In this document: one piece after another, positions 62,304-64,000 of the stretch
Position numbering within the stretch: the first letter of the stretch is position 1
Layout: the number at the start of each line of letters is the position of its first letter
NCBI GenBank assembly: GCA_040755055.1
Contig: JBFMBS010000024.1
Location: forward strand, 1 to 64,000
Origin: DYJK01 sp040755055
Lineage (GTDB): Bacteria > Bacteroidota > Ignavibacteria > Ignavibacteriales > Melioribacteraceae
Direction of reading: 5' to 3'
Length of the DNA stretch: 64,000 nucleotides
Position numbers and translations under genes: made by a program
Notes under the pieces: generated by a model
Seen by the model: only the letters and a program-made list of their open reading frames with translations
What the model was told of the DNA's origin: nothing
Databases searched by the model: none

Positions 62304-64000
62304 ATGAATTTACAGCCGAAACCGTTTATGAGAGTATTATTAAGTATAGTGCTCTTATTTGGCTTGACAGTTACAAATTTAGCTCAGTCCAAAGATGGAG
62401 CGAAAAGCGTAACAGATTATACCAGCTATGCTCAAATTACCGGCACTGCTGAGGGCAAAACAATTAGTTATACCAATCCTTATACGCATAATAGTGCAAG
62501 TAACTTTGCCGGGACCTTTAATGGTACATTGAATTCTAATCCCGAAAAGTTCTACTGTATAGATCTTCAGCATGGGTTGGTGTATAACCAGGATTACTGG
62601 GATGAAGGAAGCACATCATCGGAAATTACTTATGTGCTGAATCATTATTATCCTTACAAAACCAGTTATTCGGGAAAGCTATCCGATAACAACGAAGAAG
62701 CGGCTTCAGTTCAGTTTGCTATTTGGCATTTCAGCGATGGAGTGGATCCAAACACGATTACTAACAACAACAATGTAAAAAACAGAGCTCTTGCAATTAT
62801 AGCAGACGCAAATGCAAATCATAATGTAGTTGAATATCTTCAGACACTTTTGATAATACCGCCGGCACAATCATTTGTTCAAGGAACCCCGGCAAATTTT
62901 GATATTTACGCTACGGATATTAATGGCAATCCTTTATCAGGAATTCAAGTTCATTTAACAACAACTTTAGGAACACTTAGTGCAACAACAGTTACTACCG
63001 ATGCAAGCGGTCATGCCGGACCAATTACTTTAACATACAGCGGAACCGGTACAGCGACAATTAAAGCAAAAGCAGATATTGAAATACCGCAAGGTACAAG
63101 ATATGTTCACAAAAATTATCCGGATACAAAACAGAAATTGGTTTTAGCAACACCGTCATTTGACGAAAAAGAAGTTACAGCAACAGTTGAATGGTACACA
63201 CCCGGCGATTGCGATCTTAATGGTTATATCACCTTTACACCGGGCGGATGGGGAAGCTCATCTAACAGTACACCTGGTAAAATAAGGGATCTCTATTTTA
63301 ATAGTGTATTCCCTTCAGGATTAACTGTTGGAGATAATTTTACTTTAGAATTAACCAGCGCTTCGGCTGTAAAAGATTTTCTGCCATCAGGCGGAACACC
63401 GGCTGCTTTGACACAGAATTATATTGACCCGGGTAATTCATTAAGCAACACATTAGCCGGTCATGTAGTTACTTTAACACTTAATGTTGAATTTGATAGG
63501 GCCGGTTACCTCGGTACAAATTCAACCGACCTGGCAGATCTTATTATAGCAAGCGGTACTTTCTATGGATTAACGGTCGATCAATTTTTAGCTATTGCAA
63601 ATACAGCATTAGGCGGCGGAGCTACATCATATTCTTATAGCGATATTACAGATGCAGCAACTGCAATCAACGAGAATTTTGACAACGGCACTGTTGATAA
63701 CGGGTACTTAATATGTGAAGCTCCCAAAGCTTCATTAGGCGATAAAGTTTGGTTCGATACAGACAAAGACGGAAAACAAGATAGCGGTGAAAATGGAGTA
63801 TCAAACATTACAGTAAAATTGTATGATTGTCTTGATAACCTAATTGCCACAACAACAACAGACGTAAATGGAAATTACTTATTCTCAAATCTTAATCCGG
63901 GTGATTACTATGTAATGTTTATACTTCCTTCCGGTTATGTATTTACAACAAAAGATGCCGGAAGCGATGACGCAAAAGACAGTGATGCAGATACCTCTAC
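62304..64000 (+). CDS. Thioester-domain adhesin with Ig and SdrD B-like domains (partial, runs off window)
   Basis: 565 codons seen, no stop. AGGAGG is four bases before the ATG; signal peptide MNLQPKPFMRVLLSIVLLFG followed by LTVTNLAQ. An N-terminal TQXA-type thioester domain is indicated by Cys85 (FYCIDLQHG) and Gln137 (SVQFAIWHFSDG), the pair that forms a Cys-Gln thioester in Gram-positive adhesins. Then a Big_1-like Ig domain (~190-260: DASGHAGPITLTYSGTGTATI), an unassigned region, and an SdrD_B/Cna_B-like domain (~472 on: ASLGDKVWFDTDKDGKQ). Likely a surface adhesin able to bond host or matrix amines. C-terminus not seen, so the anchor (T9SS or other) is unknown. Confidence 0.85.
   Translation, partial: MNLQPKPFMRVLLSIVLLFGLTVTNLAQSKDGAKSVTDYTSYAQITGTAEGKTISYTNPYTHNSASNFAGTFNGTLNSNPEKFYCIDLQHGLVYNQDYWDEGSTSSEITYVLNHYYPYKTSYSGKLSDNNEEAASVQFAIWHFSDGVDPNTITNNNNVKNRALAIIADANANHNVVEYLQTLLIIPPAQSFVQGTPANFDIYATDINGNPLSGIQVHLTTTLGTLSATTVTTDASGHAGPITLTYSGTGTATIKAKADIEIPQGTRYVHKNYPDTKQKLVLATPSFDEKEVTATVEWYTPGDCDLNGYITFTPGGWGSSSNSTPGKIRDLYFNSVFPSGLTVGDNFTLELTSASAVKDFLPSGGTPAALTQNYIDPGNSLSNTLAGHVVTLTLNVEFDRAGYLGTNSTDLADLIIASGTFYGLTVDQFLAIANTALGGGATSYSYSDITDAATAINENFDNGTVDNGYLICEAPKASLGDKVWFDTDKDGKQDSGENGVSNITVKLYDCLDNLIATTTTDVNGNYLFSNLNPGDYYVMFILPSGYVFTTKDAGSDDAKDSDADTS

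Noticed and set aside
1..64000. CRISPR arrays, tRNA or rRNA genes, intact insertion sequences
   Set aside because: No regular spaced repeats, cloverleaf-like T-loop sequences, rRNA-like stretches or transposase frames were seen by eye; a dedicated scan would be needed to exclude a tRNA fully.

Overview
The window is an AT-rich bacterial chromosome segment centred on a replication-origin locus. The gene order dnaN-recF-DUF721-gyrB lies downstream of dnaA (all leftward, minus strand), with gyrA a little further on. Six secreted proteins end in the same type IX secretion (T9SS, Por-type) C-terminal sorting domain, with a Y-P-N-P-F-N motif and a final strand ending in Lys. This, with DUF5916, M1-peptidase and lipoprotein families typical of the Bacteroidota/Chlorobiota side of the tree, suggests a member of the Ignavibacteria (Ignavibacteriota). 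The phylum is inferred from protein style only; no rRNA gene is present.

Layout. 1-11.7 kb: a 3' gene remnant, a subtilisin-like T9SS protease, a large FN3-containing T9SS protein with a C39-like cysteine motif, two tandem paralogous M1 metallopeptidases and a PLP-dependent gamma-lyase. 11.9-22.8 kb: gyrA, a HepT-MntA toxin-antitoxin pair, a short MgtE-type Mg2+ transporter, gyrB, DUF721, recF, dnaN and dnaA. The two intergenic spaces flanking dnaA are rich in DnaA-box-like nonamers, which makes a bipartite oriC likely. 22.8-25.6 kb: asparaginase, a small membrane protein with an HExxH-type motif and an NhaD-like antiporter. 25.7-35.8 kb: accessory genes, namely a decayed serine beta-lactamase-family pseudogene, DUF5694, a T9SS glycosidase-like protein, an AraC regulator, MscL, a Fic protein with a degenerate active site, an orphan GroES-like protein, a methyltransferase and several envelope lipoproteins or coiled-coil proteins.

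35.9-45.0 kb: a nine-repeat DUF5666 T9SS protein, two lipoproteins, a receiver-only response regulator translationally coupled to one of them, a LuxR-type response regulator and a large PAS/GAF sensor kinase. 45.2-52.1 kb: a compact rightward efflux operon (TetR, TolC, HlyD-like lipoprotein, two ABC ATPases, two ABC-2 permeases) resembling the E. coli ybhGFSR system. It is preceded by a good promoter overlaid with five GGAAAC/GTTTCC elements. 52.1-64 kb: a secreted protein of Trp/Tyr-rich repeats, a DUF5916 outer-membrane-type protein, a 1645-residue exoprotein with domains nested inside other domains, and the start of a thioester-domain (TQXA-like) adhesin that runs off the right edge.

No tRNA, rRNA, CRISPR array or intact insertion sequence was recognised. 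The most interesting points are the nested-domain exoprotein beside a thioester adhesin in a T9SS organism, the degenerate Fic protein with a palindrome at its start codon, the operator cluster of the efflux operon, the DnaA box overlapping the dnaA start, and the receiver-lipoprotein coupling. None of these can be called a new system without searches.
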